Assembly (NCBI RefSeq): GCF_029869545.1
Contig: NZ_JARWQD010000204.1
Location: 1-64,000, forward strand
Direction: 5' to 3'
Length of the DNA stretch: 64,000 nucleotides
Source of the DNA: Nocardia wallacei
GTDB lineage: Bacteria; Actinomycetota; Actinomycetes; Mycobacteriales; Mycobacteriaceae
Shown here: positions 18,857 to 27,670 of the stretch, in pieces
Layout: each line of letters opens with the position of its first letter
Numbering within the stretch: the first letter of the stretch is position 1
Translations under genes and position numbers: made by a program
The notes under the pieces: generated by a model
Databases searched by the model: none
The model's input: the letters and a program-made list of their open reading frames with translations, nothing else
Told to the model about the DNA's origin: nothing

Positions 18857-19635
18857 CGCACCACCCGCTCCAGTTCGTGTTGCAGCGCTTCCAATTCCGC
18901 GCCCCCGGCCATCTGACGGGTCAGCTCCGGCAGGTCGATCTCGGATTTCTCGTACGAGCCGAGCATGCTGCCGCGCTTGAGCAGCAGGAATCGGTCGCCC
19001 ACCGGGTAGGCGTGGTGCGGGTTGTGGGTGATGAGGACGACGCCGAGGCCCCGGTCCCGGGCCTGGACGACATAGCGCAGCACCACCCCGGACTGCTTCA
19101 CACCCAGTGCCGCGGTCGGCTCGTCGAGGATCAGCACCTTCGCCCCGTAGTGCACCGCGCGGGCGATGGCGACGCACTGACGCTGTCCGCCGGACAGGGT
19201 GCCCACCGGCTGCTCCATATCGCGCAGCTCGATCCCCATGTCCGACAGCGCCTTCCGGGTGATGTCCATCCCCTTGCGGCGGTCCAGCAGCCGGAACGGC
19301 CCGGCGCCGACGGTGGGCTCGGAGCCGAGCACGAAGTTGCGCCACACGCTCATCAGCGGCACCACCGCCAGGTCCTGGTACACGGTGGCGATGCCGCGGT
19401 CCAATGCCGCACGCGGAGAATCGAATCCGGTCGGCTCGCCCTCGACCCGCAGCTCCCCCGCATCGTGCCGATGCACACCGGCCAGGATCTTGATCAGCGT
19501 GGACTTTCCCGCGCCGTTGTCGCCGAGCACGCAGGTGACCTCGCCCGCGTCGACGACCGTCGACACGTCGCGCAGCGCCACCACACCGCCGTAACTCTTT
19601 CCGATGCCACGGGTTTCGATCAGCGGGACCGTCAT
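18853..19635 (-). CDS. ABC sugar importer ATP-binding protein
   Basis: Cytoplasmic ATPase of a ribose/inositol-type importer, 260 residues, single ATPase domain. Walker A is GDNGAGKST, the signature is [15 protein letters not shown], and Walker B is [12 protein letters not shown], followed by switch His in ITHNPHHA. Rbs-type ATPases usually have two fused domains; the one-domain form is known among actinobacterial inositol and ribose importers. It overlaps the permease gene by ATGA and iolC by GTGA. Inositol is the likely substrate from context. Confidence 0.92.
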   Translation of the reverse strand: MTVPLIETRGIGKSYGGVVALRDVSTVVDAGEVTCVLGDNGAGKSTLIKILAGVHRHDAGELRVEGEPTGFDSPRAALDRGIATVYQDLAVVPLMSVWRNFVLGSEPTVGAGPFRLLDRRKGMDITRKALSDMGIELRDMEQPVGTLSGGQRQCVAIARAVHYGAKVLILDEPTAALGVKQSGVVLRYVVQARDRGLGVVLITHNPHHAYPVGDRFLLLKRGSMLGSYEKSEIDLPELTRQMAGGAELEALQHELERVVR

Positions 19636-20684
19636 CGTCGTACCCTTTCCGCACGCTTCTTGAAGGCGTTGTTGACCAGCACCGCCGCCAGCAGCAGCAC
19701 GCCGAGGAACAACATGAACCAGTCGCTGTCCCAGCGGGCGAAGACGATGCCCTGCCGCGCCATCCCGAAGATCAGCGCACCGATCGCCGCGCCGACCACC
19801 GATCCGAACCCGCCGGTGAGCAGGCAGCCCCCGACGACGGCCGCGATGATGTACTGAAACTCCAGTCCCACACCCTGATTCGCCTGCACGCTGGCGAATC
19901 GCAGAATGTTGCAGGAGCCGACGACCCATCCGGCGAACGCCGTCGTCATGAACAGGATGATCTTGGTCCGCACCGCGGGCACACCGACCGCGCGGGCACT
20001 GGCCAACGATCCGCCGACGGCGAAGATCCAGTTGCCGAACCTGGTCCGCACCAGCACCAGGCCCGCGATGGCGGTGAGCACGATCCACCACACCACCGAT
20101 GCCTGGATGCGCGCGTCGCCGAGATCGGTGGTCGACGCGAATACCCAACCGGCCGAGGCGTATCCGTCGGCCGAGCGGACCCCCGACACCTGCACCGTGC
20201 CGGTGATCAGCCGGGTGACGCCGAGGTTGACGCCCTGCAGCGCCAGGAAGGTGCCGAGGGTGACGATGAAGCTCGGCAGCCCGGTCCGCATCACCAGCCA
20301 GCCGTTGAGCGCGCCCACCGCCAGCGCGAACAGCAGCGACACCAGCAGCGCGAGCCACACATTCCACCCGGCGTGCACCGCCAGCAGCGCGGTGACCAGC
20401 GCGGTGGACGCCGTCATCACACCGGCCGACAGATCGAACTCCCCGCCGATCATCAGCAGCGCCACCGCGACCGCCATGATGCCGAGCGTGGACGCGTCGT
20501 CGAGCCAGGTCGCCACGCCGAGCGGGCTCAGGAACTTCTCGGTGATCACCGAGAAGAACACGAACACCAGCACGGCACCCAGCGCGGAACCGATCTCCGG
20601 CCGCACGATCAACCGGTTGAGCAGCGACGCGCGCACCTCGGGACCGGCCGGGTCCTGCGTGGAAACGGTTGTGGCAACACTCAT
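19632..20684 (-). CDS. ABC sugar importer permease
   Basis: RbsC-family membrane subunit, 350 residues with about ten hydrophobic helices. The helix-loop [17 protein letters not shown] and [19 protein letters not shown] are strong family signatures, as is [22 protein letters not shown] at 20684 follows the short gap after the binding-protein gene. Together with the lipoprotein at 20699 and the ATPase at 18853 it forms a complete importer. Confidence 0.93.
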   Translation of the reverse strand: MSVATTVSTQDPAGPEVRASLLNRLIVRPEIGSALGAVLVFVFFSVITEKFLSPLGVATWLDDASTLGIMAVAVALLMIGGEFDLSAGVMTASTALVTALLAVHAGWNVWLALLVSLLFALAVGALNGWLVMRTGLPSFIVTLGTFLALQGVNLGVTRLITGTVQVSGVRSADGYASAGWVFASTTDLGDARIQASVVWWIVLTAIAGLVLVRTRFGNWIFAVGGSLASARAVGVPAVRTKIILFMTTAFAGWVVGSCNILRFASVQANQGVGLEFQYIIAAVVGGCLLTGGFGSVVGAAIGALIFGMARQGIVFARWDSDWFMLFLGVLLLAAVLVNNAFKKRAERVRR

Positions 20685-20698
20685 CTCATCCGCTCCTG

Positions 20699-21700
20699 TC
20701 ACCGGGTGCCCTGCGCCACGAGCTTGGCGATGGCGTCGACATTGCCGGAATCGACGAACGCCGGGCCGGTCTGCACCGGGCGGCCGCCGCCGACGGTGTT
20801 CAGGTTGGTCCGGTACAGCCGCAGCATCACCACCGGCTGGTAGCCCTGCTCGTACTGCTGCTGGTCCACGGCGAACAGCAGCTTTCCGGCCCGGATCGCG
20901 TCCACCACATCGGAATTCAGGTCGAAGGTGGCCACCGTCGCGCTCGACCGCACCTCCCCGGCCGCCGCGACCGCCCGCGCCGCGATCTGTGAGTTGAGTG
21001 TCAGCACCGCGTCGATGGAGCGGTCGGCCTCCAGCGCACCCCTGATGCGGGCCTGCGCGTCGGTCGGGTTGTTGATGTCGACCTGCAGCGTGCCCGCATT
21101 GCCGAAGCCCTGGATGGCCCCGCCGCAGCGCTCGGCGGCGCTGACGTTGCCCGCCTCGTGAATTACGCAGAGCATCTTCGTCTTTCCGGCCTCCCGCAGC
21201 CGCCTGCCCGCCGCCTCGCCCGCGGCCCGCTCGCTCTGGCCGACGTGCCCGATCGCCCCGAAGGCGGCGCTGTCGGCCTCGCCGGCGTTGATGGTCACCA
21301 CCGGGATGCCCGCCGCGACAGCGCGTTCCACGGACGGGCGCAGCGCCTGCGGGTTCGCCATCGACACCACCAGGCCGCCGACGCCCTGCGCCACCGCGTT
21401 GTCGACCAGCTTGGCCTGCTGGCCCGGGTCCCCGTCGGAGTTGTACTCGACGCGAATGCCCAGATCCTCGCCCGCGGCCTGGGCGCCGTTCTTCACCACG
21501 TTCCAGAACGCGTCGCCGGGCGTGCCGTGCGTGACGACCGCGACGGATTCGAGGGTGCCCGCGGCCACCGGCGTCTGCGTCTGCGATACCGGCGCATCGG
21601 CGCCCGGCCCGCTGCACGCGGCCAGCATCGCCCCGGCGGCAAGCCACGGCAGGATCCGGCGCAGGCGGCCGTGCCCGCCTGGTCGCGACTTCGTTGTCAT
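20699..21700 (-). CDS. ABC sugar importer substrate-binding lipoprotein
   Basis: Periplasmic-type sugar-binding protein (peripla_BP_4 fold), 333 residues. A lipoprotein signal is visible: a positively charged N-terminus, hydrophobic WLAAGAMLAA and lipobox LAAC near residue 29. Inside are GTPGDAFWNVVKNGAQAAGEDLG and the hinge-region LTLNSQIAARAV. The ATG at 21700 has AGGTGG upstream. It follows iolE by 9 bases, so the whole set iolE-importer-iolC-iolB-iolD reads as one operon. Inositol is inferred as ligand. Confidence 0.9.
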   Translation of the reverse strand: MTTKSRPGGHGRLRRILPWLAAGAMLAACSGPGADAPVSQTQTPVAAGTLESVAVVTHGTPGDAFWNVVKNGAQAAGEDLGIRVEYNSDGDPGQQAKLVDNAVAQGVGGLVVSMANPQALRPSVERAVAAGIPVVTINAGEADSAAFGAIGHVGQSERAAGEAAGRRLREAGKTKMLCVIHEAGNVSAAERCGGAIQGFGNAGTLQVDINNPTDAQARIRGALEADRSIDAVLTLNSQIAARAVAAAGEVRSSATVATFDLNSDVVDAIRAGKLLFAVDQQQYEQGYQPVVMLRLYRTNLNTVGGGRPVQTGPAFVDSGNVDAIAKLVAQGTR

Positions 21701-21709
21701 GGGCTCCAC

Positions 21710-22612
21710 CTAGGTTCGAGCGGACTCGCGCGCGGCGGTCAGGCCCGCCAGATAGTGCAGGCTGCGGGCGGTGTCGCGGGTCGGGCCCGCGGCCGAATCA
21801 CCCGGCGCGAGCGCCGTATCCTGCTCGATCACATACCAGCCCCGGTAGCCTGCCGCCTGCACGCAGCGCACCAGGGTGTCGATATCGACATCCCCCTCCC
21901 CCAGCGGGGCGTACAGCCCCCGCCGCACGGCCTGGCTGTATTCCATTGTTCCGCTGCGGATCTCGTCGGCGCGGGCGTTTCGCACATCCTTGAGGTGAAC
22001 GTGGCCGATCCGGTCGGCGTGGCGGCGGGCCAGTCGCACCGGGTCGGTGCCGCCGACGAGCAGGTGCCCGGTGTCGAGGCACAGGTCGAGGTCGGAGTCG
22101 GCGAGGAAGCGCTCCACCTCGGCCTCGTTCTCCACGTGCGTGCCGACGTGCGGGTGCAGGACCGCGCGCAGGCCGTGCTCGGCGGCGATATCGCCGAGGG
22201 TGGCGGCGGTGTCGATGAGGGTGCGCCATTCGTAATCGCCGAGCCGAGTGCGCGTGTCGTACCCCCGGTCGCCGGTGGCCGCGGCGAGCACTAGCACCTC
22301 GGCGCCCAGGGCGGCCAACAGCGCGGCGCCGGTACGAGCGGCGGCCATGGCGCGGCCGGGCTCGCGATGCAGGGGCAGTGCGAGGAAGCCGCCGATCACC
22401 TCGATGCCGAAGGGAGCGAGCAGGCCGCGCACCGCGGCGGGCTCGCGGGGCAGATATCCGGGCGGGCCGAATTCGGTTGCGGTCAGGCCCAGCCCGGACA
22501 TCTCGGACAGGACGGTCGCGGCGTCGAGCACGTGGCCCCAGCCCGGGACTTCGCAGACTCCCCAGGAGATAGGTGCGGCGGCGATGCGGAGCGGGTGCAG
22601 CGGTTCGGTCAT
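21710..22612 (-). CDS. iolE: Inosose dehydratase-like TIM-barrel protein
   Basis: A 300-residue xylose-isomerase-like barrel. It begins RIAAAPISWGVCEVPGWG, the IolE hallmark, and has metal-ligand segments ATEFGPPGY, LHPHVGTHVE, CLDTGHLLVGG and IGHVHLKDV. IolE removes water from scyllo-inosose. The related IolH/IolI isomerases share the fold, so the exact activity is slightly uncertain. It is the first gene of the operon, with two operators just upstream; the ATG follows GGAGAAG. Confidence 0.88.
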   Translation of the reverse strand: MTEPLHPLRIAAAPISWGVCEVPGWGHVLDAATVLSEMSGLGLTATEFGPPGYLPREPAAVRGLLAPFGIEVIGGFLALPLHREPGRAMAAARTGAALLAALGAEVLVLAAATGDRGYDTRTRLGDYEWRTLIDTAATLGDIAAEHGLRAVLHPHVGTHVENEAEVERFLADSDLDLCLDTGHLLVGGTDPVRLARRHADRIGHVHLKDVRNARADEIRSGTMEYSQAVRRGLYAPLGEGDVDIDTLVRCVQAAGYRGWYVIEQDTALAPGDSAAGPTRDTARSLHYLAGLTAARESART

Positions 22613-22643
22613 CGGGACTTCTCCGGCCGGTCGGTGTGCGAGA

Positions 22644-22672
22644 GGAGCGCTCCGGAGTATTGGAGCGCTCCA
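22644..22672. promoter_or_regulatory. Pair of LacI-type operators upstream of the iol operon
   Basis: Two perfect palindromes GGAGCGCTCC, centred 18 bp apart (22644-22653 and 22662-22671), lie 31-60 bases upstream of iolE. A central CG step inside a perfect palindrome is typical of LacI-family operators. A related site lies before the LacI gene itself. Confidence 0.85.
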
Positions 22673-22796
22673 ACTATGTAACCTGGATCACGATGCTGTC
22701 AAGAGCCGGAGCCCGTGTCGAAAGGTAGCCTCTAGCTGGGTAAAGGTCTCTCCTGCAGGGCAAATGGGTGGCCGAAAAATGTCGAGTACGGGCGAT

Positions 22797-22808
22797 TAGA
22801 GCGCTCTA
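22797..22808. promoter_or_regulatory. LacI-type operator before the regulator gene
   Basis: Perfect 12-bp palindrome TAGAGCGCTCTA, sharing the GAGCGCTC core with the two sites at 22644-22672. It lies 82 bases upstream of the LacI-family gene, consistent with autoregulation and divergent control. Confidence 0.85.
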
Positions 22809-22890
22809 TTGATCGACTCGCGGCGGCGCTGTAACGTGCTGCACACGCGGCCCGCCCGCCGCGTTCGATCCACCCAGGAGGCCATCCACG

Positions 22891-23895
22891 ATGCCGCGAC
22901 CGACGATGGAGGATGTGGCCGCGCAGGCCGGGGTCTCCCGCGCGCTGGTCTCGCTCGTCATGCGGGGGTCGCCGAAGGTGAGCGAACATCGCCGCCGCGC
23001 GGTGCTGGAGGCGGCGAAGGATCTCGGCTACCAACCGCATGCGATGGCGCGGTCGCTGGCCAGCCGCACCTCCAACATCGTCGGCGTGATGGTCTCGGAC
23101 CTGCGCAACGCGTTCTTCGCGGACGTGGTCGAGGGCATGGACGCCGCGGCGCAGCAGGCCGGGCTGGAGCTGATCCTCAACACCGGTCGCCGCAGCGCCG
23201 CCCGCGAGCGCACCGCGCTGGAGAGCCTGCAGACCTTCCGGCCGGGCGGGATCATCCTGTTGTCGCCGGTGCTGCCCGCGGCGGCGATCCGGGAGGCGGC
23301 CCACCAGTGCCCGGTGGTCCTGGTATCGCGCAGTTCGACGGTCGCCAATATCGACACCGTCAACGACGACGGCGAGCGCGGCGTCGCCCTGGCCGTCGAA
23401 CATCTTGTGGCACTGGGGCATCGGCGGATCGTCCACTTCGACGGCGGTGCGGCCTTCACGGCGGCACCGCGGCGCAAGGGCTACCTCGCGGCGATGGACG
23501 GCCACGGCCTCGAACCCATGGTCATTCCGAGCGAGCATACCGACGCGGCCGGTATGGCCGCGGTGCGCAAGCTGCTGAAGGTGTTCTCGCCCAGCCATTT
23601 TCCCACCGCGCTGGTCTGCGGGAACGACTTCAACGCGGTCGGGGCGATGTCCGCGCTGGAGGAGGCGGGACTGCGGGTCCCGCAGGATGTGTCCATCGTC
23701 GGCTACGACAACTCGTCACTGGCCGCGCTGCGGCACGTGGCGCTGACGACCATCGACCAGCCGCGCGGCGATATCGGCCGGTTGGCCGTGGAGGCGCTGG
23801 TGGAGCGCCTGCGCGAGGGCCGCACCACACCGGCCCGCCGGCGCGTGTCGCCCGCGCTGGTCGTCCGCGCCACGACCGCGGCACCCAGAAGTTGA
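22891..23895 (+). CDS. LacI-family repressor of the inositol locus
   Basis: A 334-residue repressor. Residues 5-50 are the helix-turn-helix and hinge (TMEDVAAQAGVSRALVSLVM, then LGYQPHAMARSLASR), followed by a periplasmic-binding-protein-like effector domain (NIVGVMVSDLRNAFFADVVEG to the C-terminal TTIDQPRGDIGRLAVEAL). It is divergent from the iol operon and upstream of iolG, with GAGCGCTC operators in the shared space, so it is the likely local repressor, released by inositol or a catabolite. Confidence 0.92.
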   Translation: MPRPTMEDVAAQAGVSRALVSLVMRGSPKVSEHRRRAVLEAAKDLGYQPHAMARSLASRTSNIVGVMVSDLRNAFFADVVEGMDAAAQQAGLELILNTGRRSAARERTALESLQTFRPGGIILLSPVLPAAAIREAAHQCPVVLVSRSSTVANIDTVNDDGERGVALAVEHLVALGHRRIVHFDGGAAFTAAPRRKGYLAAMDGHGLEPMVIPSEHTDAAGMAAVRKLLKVFSPSHFPTALVCGNDFNAVGAMSALEEAGLRVPQDVSIVGYDNSSLAALRHVALTTIDQPRGDIGRLAVEALVERLREGRTTPARRRVSPALVVRATTAAPRS

Positions 23896-23962
23896 AACCC
23901 GGTAAGCCGCAACGCCTTCGGGACTCGCGGCGCCCTCGACGCAGCACCGACAGGAGTCACGC

Positions 23963-24970
23963 ATGACAATCAGGTTGGGACTCGCCGGCACCGGCCGCAT
24001 CGGCACCGCCCACGCCGAGACGTTGAAGGGGCTCCCGGGTGTGTCGGGAGTCGTCGTCACCGACGCCGACGCGGGGCGCGCCCGCACCACGGCGACCAAG
24101 CTCGGCGTGGAGTTCGCCCCCGATATCGAGGCGGTGCTCGGGGCAGATATCGCGGGACTGGTCATCGCCACCGCCACCGATTCGCATCCCGAGCTCATCC
24201 TCGCGGCCGTCGACCGGGGCATCCCGGTGTTCTGTGAGAAGCCCGTCGCCGCCGATATCGCGGGCACGCTCGCGGTCATCGCCCACGTCGAAAACTCCAC
24301 GGTGCCGGTGCAGATCGGATTCCAGCGGCGTTTCGACGCCGGATACGCCGCGGCCCGCGCCGCGGTCGCCGCCGGTGAGCTGGGGTGGTTGCACACCCTG
24401 CGCGCCACCACCCTCGATCCGGCCCCGCCTCCGGCGGAGTACATTCCGCGGTCCGGCGGCCTGTTCCGGGACTGCGGCGTGCACGATTTCGACATCATCC
24501 GCTGGGTCACGGGTCGGGAGGTGACCGAGGTGTTCGTACTCGGGGCCAACCGCGGTGAGCAGTTCTTCGCCGATGCCGGTGATGTGGACACCGCCGGGGT
24601 GCTGCTGCGCATGGACGACGGTGCGCTGGCGACGGTCTCGCTGAGCCGCTACAACGGGGCCGGGTACGACGTGCGACTCGAGGTGCTCGGCAGCAAGGGC
24701 AATGCCGTTGTCGGACTGGACGACCGGGCTCCGCTGCGCTCGGTGGAGCCGGACTACCCGGTATCCCCGTTCCCGCCCTACCCCGGTTTCATGGACCGAT
24801 TCCGCCGCGCCTACACCGAGGAGCTGACGGTGTTCACCGACGTCGCCGCGGGCAGGGTCGAAAGCCCGTGCACACCGGGAGATGCCCTGGAGGCGTTCTA
24901 CATCGCCGAGGCCTGCGAGCTGTCCCGACGTGACCGACGGCCGGTCGCGGTGGACGAGGTGCGCCGCTAG
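23963..24970 (+). CDS. iolG: Inositol 2-dehydrogenase
   Basis: GFO/IDH/MocA-family NAD-dependent dehydrogenase of 335 residues, oxidising myo-inositol to scyllo-inosose, the first catabolic step. The nucleotide motif is GLAGTGRIGTAHAET at residues 6-20. The catalytic Lys is in FCEKPVAADI, and the catalytic His/Asp region is LFRDCGVHDFDIIRWV. The ATG follows CAGGAGTCACGC. It is 67 bases after the LacI gene, likely one transcript. Confidence 0.92.
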   Translation: MTIRLGLAGTGRIGTAHAETLKGLPGVSGVVVTDADAGRARTTATKLGVEFAPDIEAVLGADIAGLVIATATDSHPELILAAVDRGIPVFCEKPVAADIAGTLAVIAHVENSTVPVQIGFQRRFDAGYAAARAAVAAGELGWLHTLRATTLDPAPPPAEYIPRSGGLFRDCGVHDFDIIRWVTGREVTEVFVLGANRGEQFFADAGDVDTAGVLLRMDDGALATVSLSRYNGAGYDVRLEVLGSKGNAVVGLDDRAPLRSVEPDYPVSPFPPYPGFMDRFRRAYTEELTVFTDVAAGRVESPCTPGDALEAFYIAEACELSRRDRRPVAVDEVRR

Positions 24971-25054
24971 GGCGGATCTCTCATACCGGAGGGTGAGCGG
25001 GAATCGCACCACACGGTGATGTCCCGGAGTGTCCCGGCGCGGGACGCTCCGGTC

Positions 25055-26488
25055 ATGCACTTGCGCCGCAGCGTAATTCCCCTTGTCCTGGCCTTGGCGA
25101 TCATGTCGGCCGCCCTGTCCGCGTGCACCACGACCGCGGAGAAACGGGCGCCGAGCCCGGACTGGCGGCCCTGTGCCGAGAACGCGCAGGTGGAGTGCGC
25201 GACCATCGCCGTGCCGGTGGACTGGTCGGACCCCGGCGGTCCGGCCATCGATATGGCGGTGGCGCGGAAGCGAACTCGGGGCGCGGATCGGATCGGCACG
25301 CTGATCCATCTGCCCGGCGGGCCCGGCGGTTCCGGCGTGGACGAACTGCTGCACGACGACCGCTTCAGCCCGGAGCTGCACGCACGGTTCGATATCGTCA
25401 GTCTCGACCCGCGCGGTGTGAAGCGCAGCCATCCGGTGCGCTGCGATGCCGGTCTGGCCGCGGCACGGCCCAATCTCGAGCCCGACACCGGCGCCCGGTT
25501 CGCCGAAGTCCTCTCCTACGCACGCGATCTCCAGGACAGCTGCCGCCAGTACACCGGGCCGCTGTTCGATCATCTCGACGGGGCGAGCGTCGCACGTGAC
25601 GTCGACGCGCTGCGAAATGCCCTGGGCGAGAACACGGTCAGCGTGTACGGGCCGTCCTACGGGACCATGTCCGGGCAGGCATATCTGGAACTGTTCCCGC
25701 AGCGAGTCCGCGCCATGGTCCTCGACAGCGTCGACGACCACAGCCTCGACACTCCCGGGTTTCTTGCCAGCGAGGCCCGAGCGGGCGCGGACTCGTTCGC
25801 CGGATTCGTCTCGTGGTGTGACCGGGATCCGGCGTGCACGCTGCACGGCAGAGATGTTCCCGCGTTGTTCGACGAGTTGTACGGGCGCGCGTCGCGGGGC
25901 GAGTTGTCGAACCCGGACGGCAAGGCCGTGGGCCCGATGGAGCTGAGCCGTCTCGCACTGCAGCACCTCACGGAACCGGAATGGCCGCGCCTGGCAGCCG
26001 ATCTGAACGACATGAGCAACCGCCCGCCGACGCCCGTGGCCGCACCCGTGCCGCAGCGACGCGGCCAGCCGGTGGACGCACCGGAGCTGATCGCCTGTTC
26101 GGACTGGCCGTCGGGCATTCGCGACCAGGCGCAGTGGGAACAGCTGTGGCGGGAGCAGAAGCAGAATGCGGGAACGCTGCGGTCCCACTTCGCCTGGGTC
26201 GCCGGGAGCATCTGCTCGGCCTGGCCCCCGCCTCCGAACCCACCGCACCGGCCCGAGATCGACAATCCGCCAACGGTTCTGCTGATGAACTCGCGCCACG
26301 ACCCCTCCACTCCGTACGAATGGGCCGCGAATGTCGCCGCCGACACCCCACGATCGGTGCTGCTCACCTACGACGGCTGGGGCCACGGCGTCTACCGCCG
26401 AAACGCCTGCACCACAGGCACCGCCGACCGCTACCTCATCGACCTCACAGCGCCCCAACCGAATACGGTGTGCCCGACGAGCAACTGA
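25055..26488 (+). CDS. Lipoprotein alpha/beta-hydrolase (tripeptidyl aminopeptidase-like)
   Basis: Exported serine hydrolase of 477 residues resembling the SlpD/SlpE and tripeptidyl-aminopeptidase family. It starts MHLRRSVIPLVLALAIMS with lipobox LSAC. The oxyanion region is HLPGGPGGSGVDEL, the nucleophile elbow YGPSYGT, the acid Asp in MNSRHDPSTPYEWA, and the catalytic His in YDGWGHGVY near the C-terminus. Four later Cys suggest disulfides. ATG 25055 is chosen because it gives a compact signal; a GTG at 25016 would add 13 residues. Confidence 0.88.
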   Translation: MHLRRSVIPLVLALAIMSAALSACTTTAEKRAPSPDWRPCAENAQVECATIAVPVDWSDPGGPAIDMAVARKRTRGADRIGTLIHLPGGPGGSGVDELLHDDRFSPELHARFDIVSLDPRGVKRSHPVRCDAGLAAARPNLEPDTGARFAEVLSYARDLQDSCRQYTGPLFDHLDGASVARDVDALRNALGENTVSVYGPSYGTMSGQAYLELFPQRVRAMVLDSVDDHSLDTPGFLASEARAGADSFAGFVSWCDRDPACTLHGRDVPALFDELYGRASRGELSNPDGKAVGPMELSRLALQHLTEPEWPRLAADLNDMSNRPPTPVAAPVPQRRGQPVDAPELIACSDWPSGIRDQAQWEQLWREQKQNAGTLRSHFAWVAGSICSAWPPPPNPPHRPEIDNPPTVLLMNSRHDPSTPYEWAANVAADTPRSVLLTYDGWGHGVYRRNACTTGTADRYLIDLTAPQPNTVCPTSN

Positions 26489-26520
26489 GGCCGGGTGCAC
26501 TCACGCGAACCGGCCCGCTG

Positions 26521-27537
26521 TTACCGTCCCGGGGGCCACGCGCCGCGGGTGCGGCGCGCCTGATCGTCCAGCCGGTCGCGGATCCGGGCCACCCGGTCGT
26601 CGGGTGAGGTACCCAGTACGACGGCCGAGACGGACAACCGGCTCGGCGATGCCTCCTCGTCGGCGGGGACACCCCGGTACCGCAGGACGGCACAGAGATC
26701 GGGCCCGTACCCCAGGTCCACAGCGGTCGCGTCGGCGCGATGCTCCGCGCGGCGGGCGATCGGCACCAGCGCCAGGGCGGCCAGTTCCGGAGCCAGCCGC
26801 AACAGCAGCGCCGCCTCCAGCCCGACGATCAAGGTCGACATCGCCACGATCGGGCAGGCCACCAGGATCCGGCTCAGCGCGGTCCAGATCAGGAGGAAGG
26901 CCCGGGAGCCGCCCGGCGGTACGCGCTGCGCGAGCCAGTCCCCGGCGGCGACCGGGCCCGCCAGCAGCGCCCGCTCCCCCAGCACCACCGGCGCGTTGAA
27001 CCCGCGGAAGACGAACTGCCACAACGCCGCCCGGCCCTGCCGCCGGTGCCCGAGTTCGTGCGTGAGCACCGCCTCGAGCTCCCGCCGCCCCAGCCCCGCG
27101 AGCGAATCACCGTCCACGGCGATCATCCGGTCCGGGAGAACACCACCGCGGCGTCCCGTCCGAACCCACAGCGAGTAGGACGAAGCGGACGCTCCGGACT
27201 CGTGCGCGACCCTGTGCCATGCCTTGGTCAGGGCGAGCCGCTCCGCATCCGTCGGGGATCGCAGGCCGAACAGCGGCAACGCCCAGCCGCGCTCCGCACC
27301 CAGGAAACACCCCGCGCCCCAGGCCGCGCACAGCAGGAACCACCCCACCGGAACAGCGGCCGGGGTGCCGAGCCCCAGCGCCATGCCGAGTCCGTAGAGC
27401 AGCACCGTCATCAACACCGCGGACGGTCCCGCGGCCAACAGCAGCGCGGACCACGCCCCGGCACGGTCCACCAGCGCGCGCCGGGTAACCGCTGTCACAT
27501 CGGCGGGGTTCGCCTTCGCGATTACTTCGGAGGTCAC
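26521..27537 (-). CDS. Membrane M48-type zinc metalloprotease
   Basis: A 338-residue integral membrane protease. Two hydrophobic helices fill residues 25-80, the zinc motif HELGH follows near 160, two more hydrophobic helices come after it, and the third ligand Glu is in RRAEHRADATAVDLG. This order matches M48/HtpX-like peptidases involved in membrane protein quality control. GTG start with a weak ribosome binding site. Convergent with the lipoprotein hydrolase, 32 bases apart. Substrate unknown. Confidence 0.85.
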   Translation of the reverse strand: MTSEVIAKANPADVTAVTRRALVDRAGAWSALLLAAGPSAVLMTVLLYGLGMALGLGTPAAVPVGWFLLCAAWGAGCFLGAERGWALPLFGLRSPTDAERLALTKAWHRVAHESGASASSYSLWVRTGRRGGVLPDRMIAVDGDSLAGLGRRELEAVLTHELGHRRQGRAALWQFVFRGFNAPVVLGERALLAGPVAAGDWLAQRVPPGGSRAFLLIWTALSRILVACPIVAMSTLIVGLEAALLLRLAPELAALALVPIARRAEHRADATAVDLGYGPDLCAVLRYRGVPADEEASPSRLSVSAVVLGTSPDDRVARIRDRLDDQARRTRGAWPPGR

Positions 27538-27670
27538 ATGCGACGGTACAGCGAATTGCGCCCGCCCCGCCGATTTCCTTCCCCGCAGACCGCCTCACTG
27601 TGAACAGATTCACGTCGCCGCAGGCTCCCGACCTGCGGCGACACCCATCGCACGGGCCTTCCGATACCCC

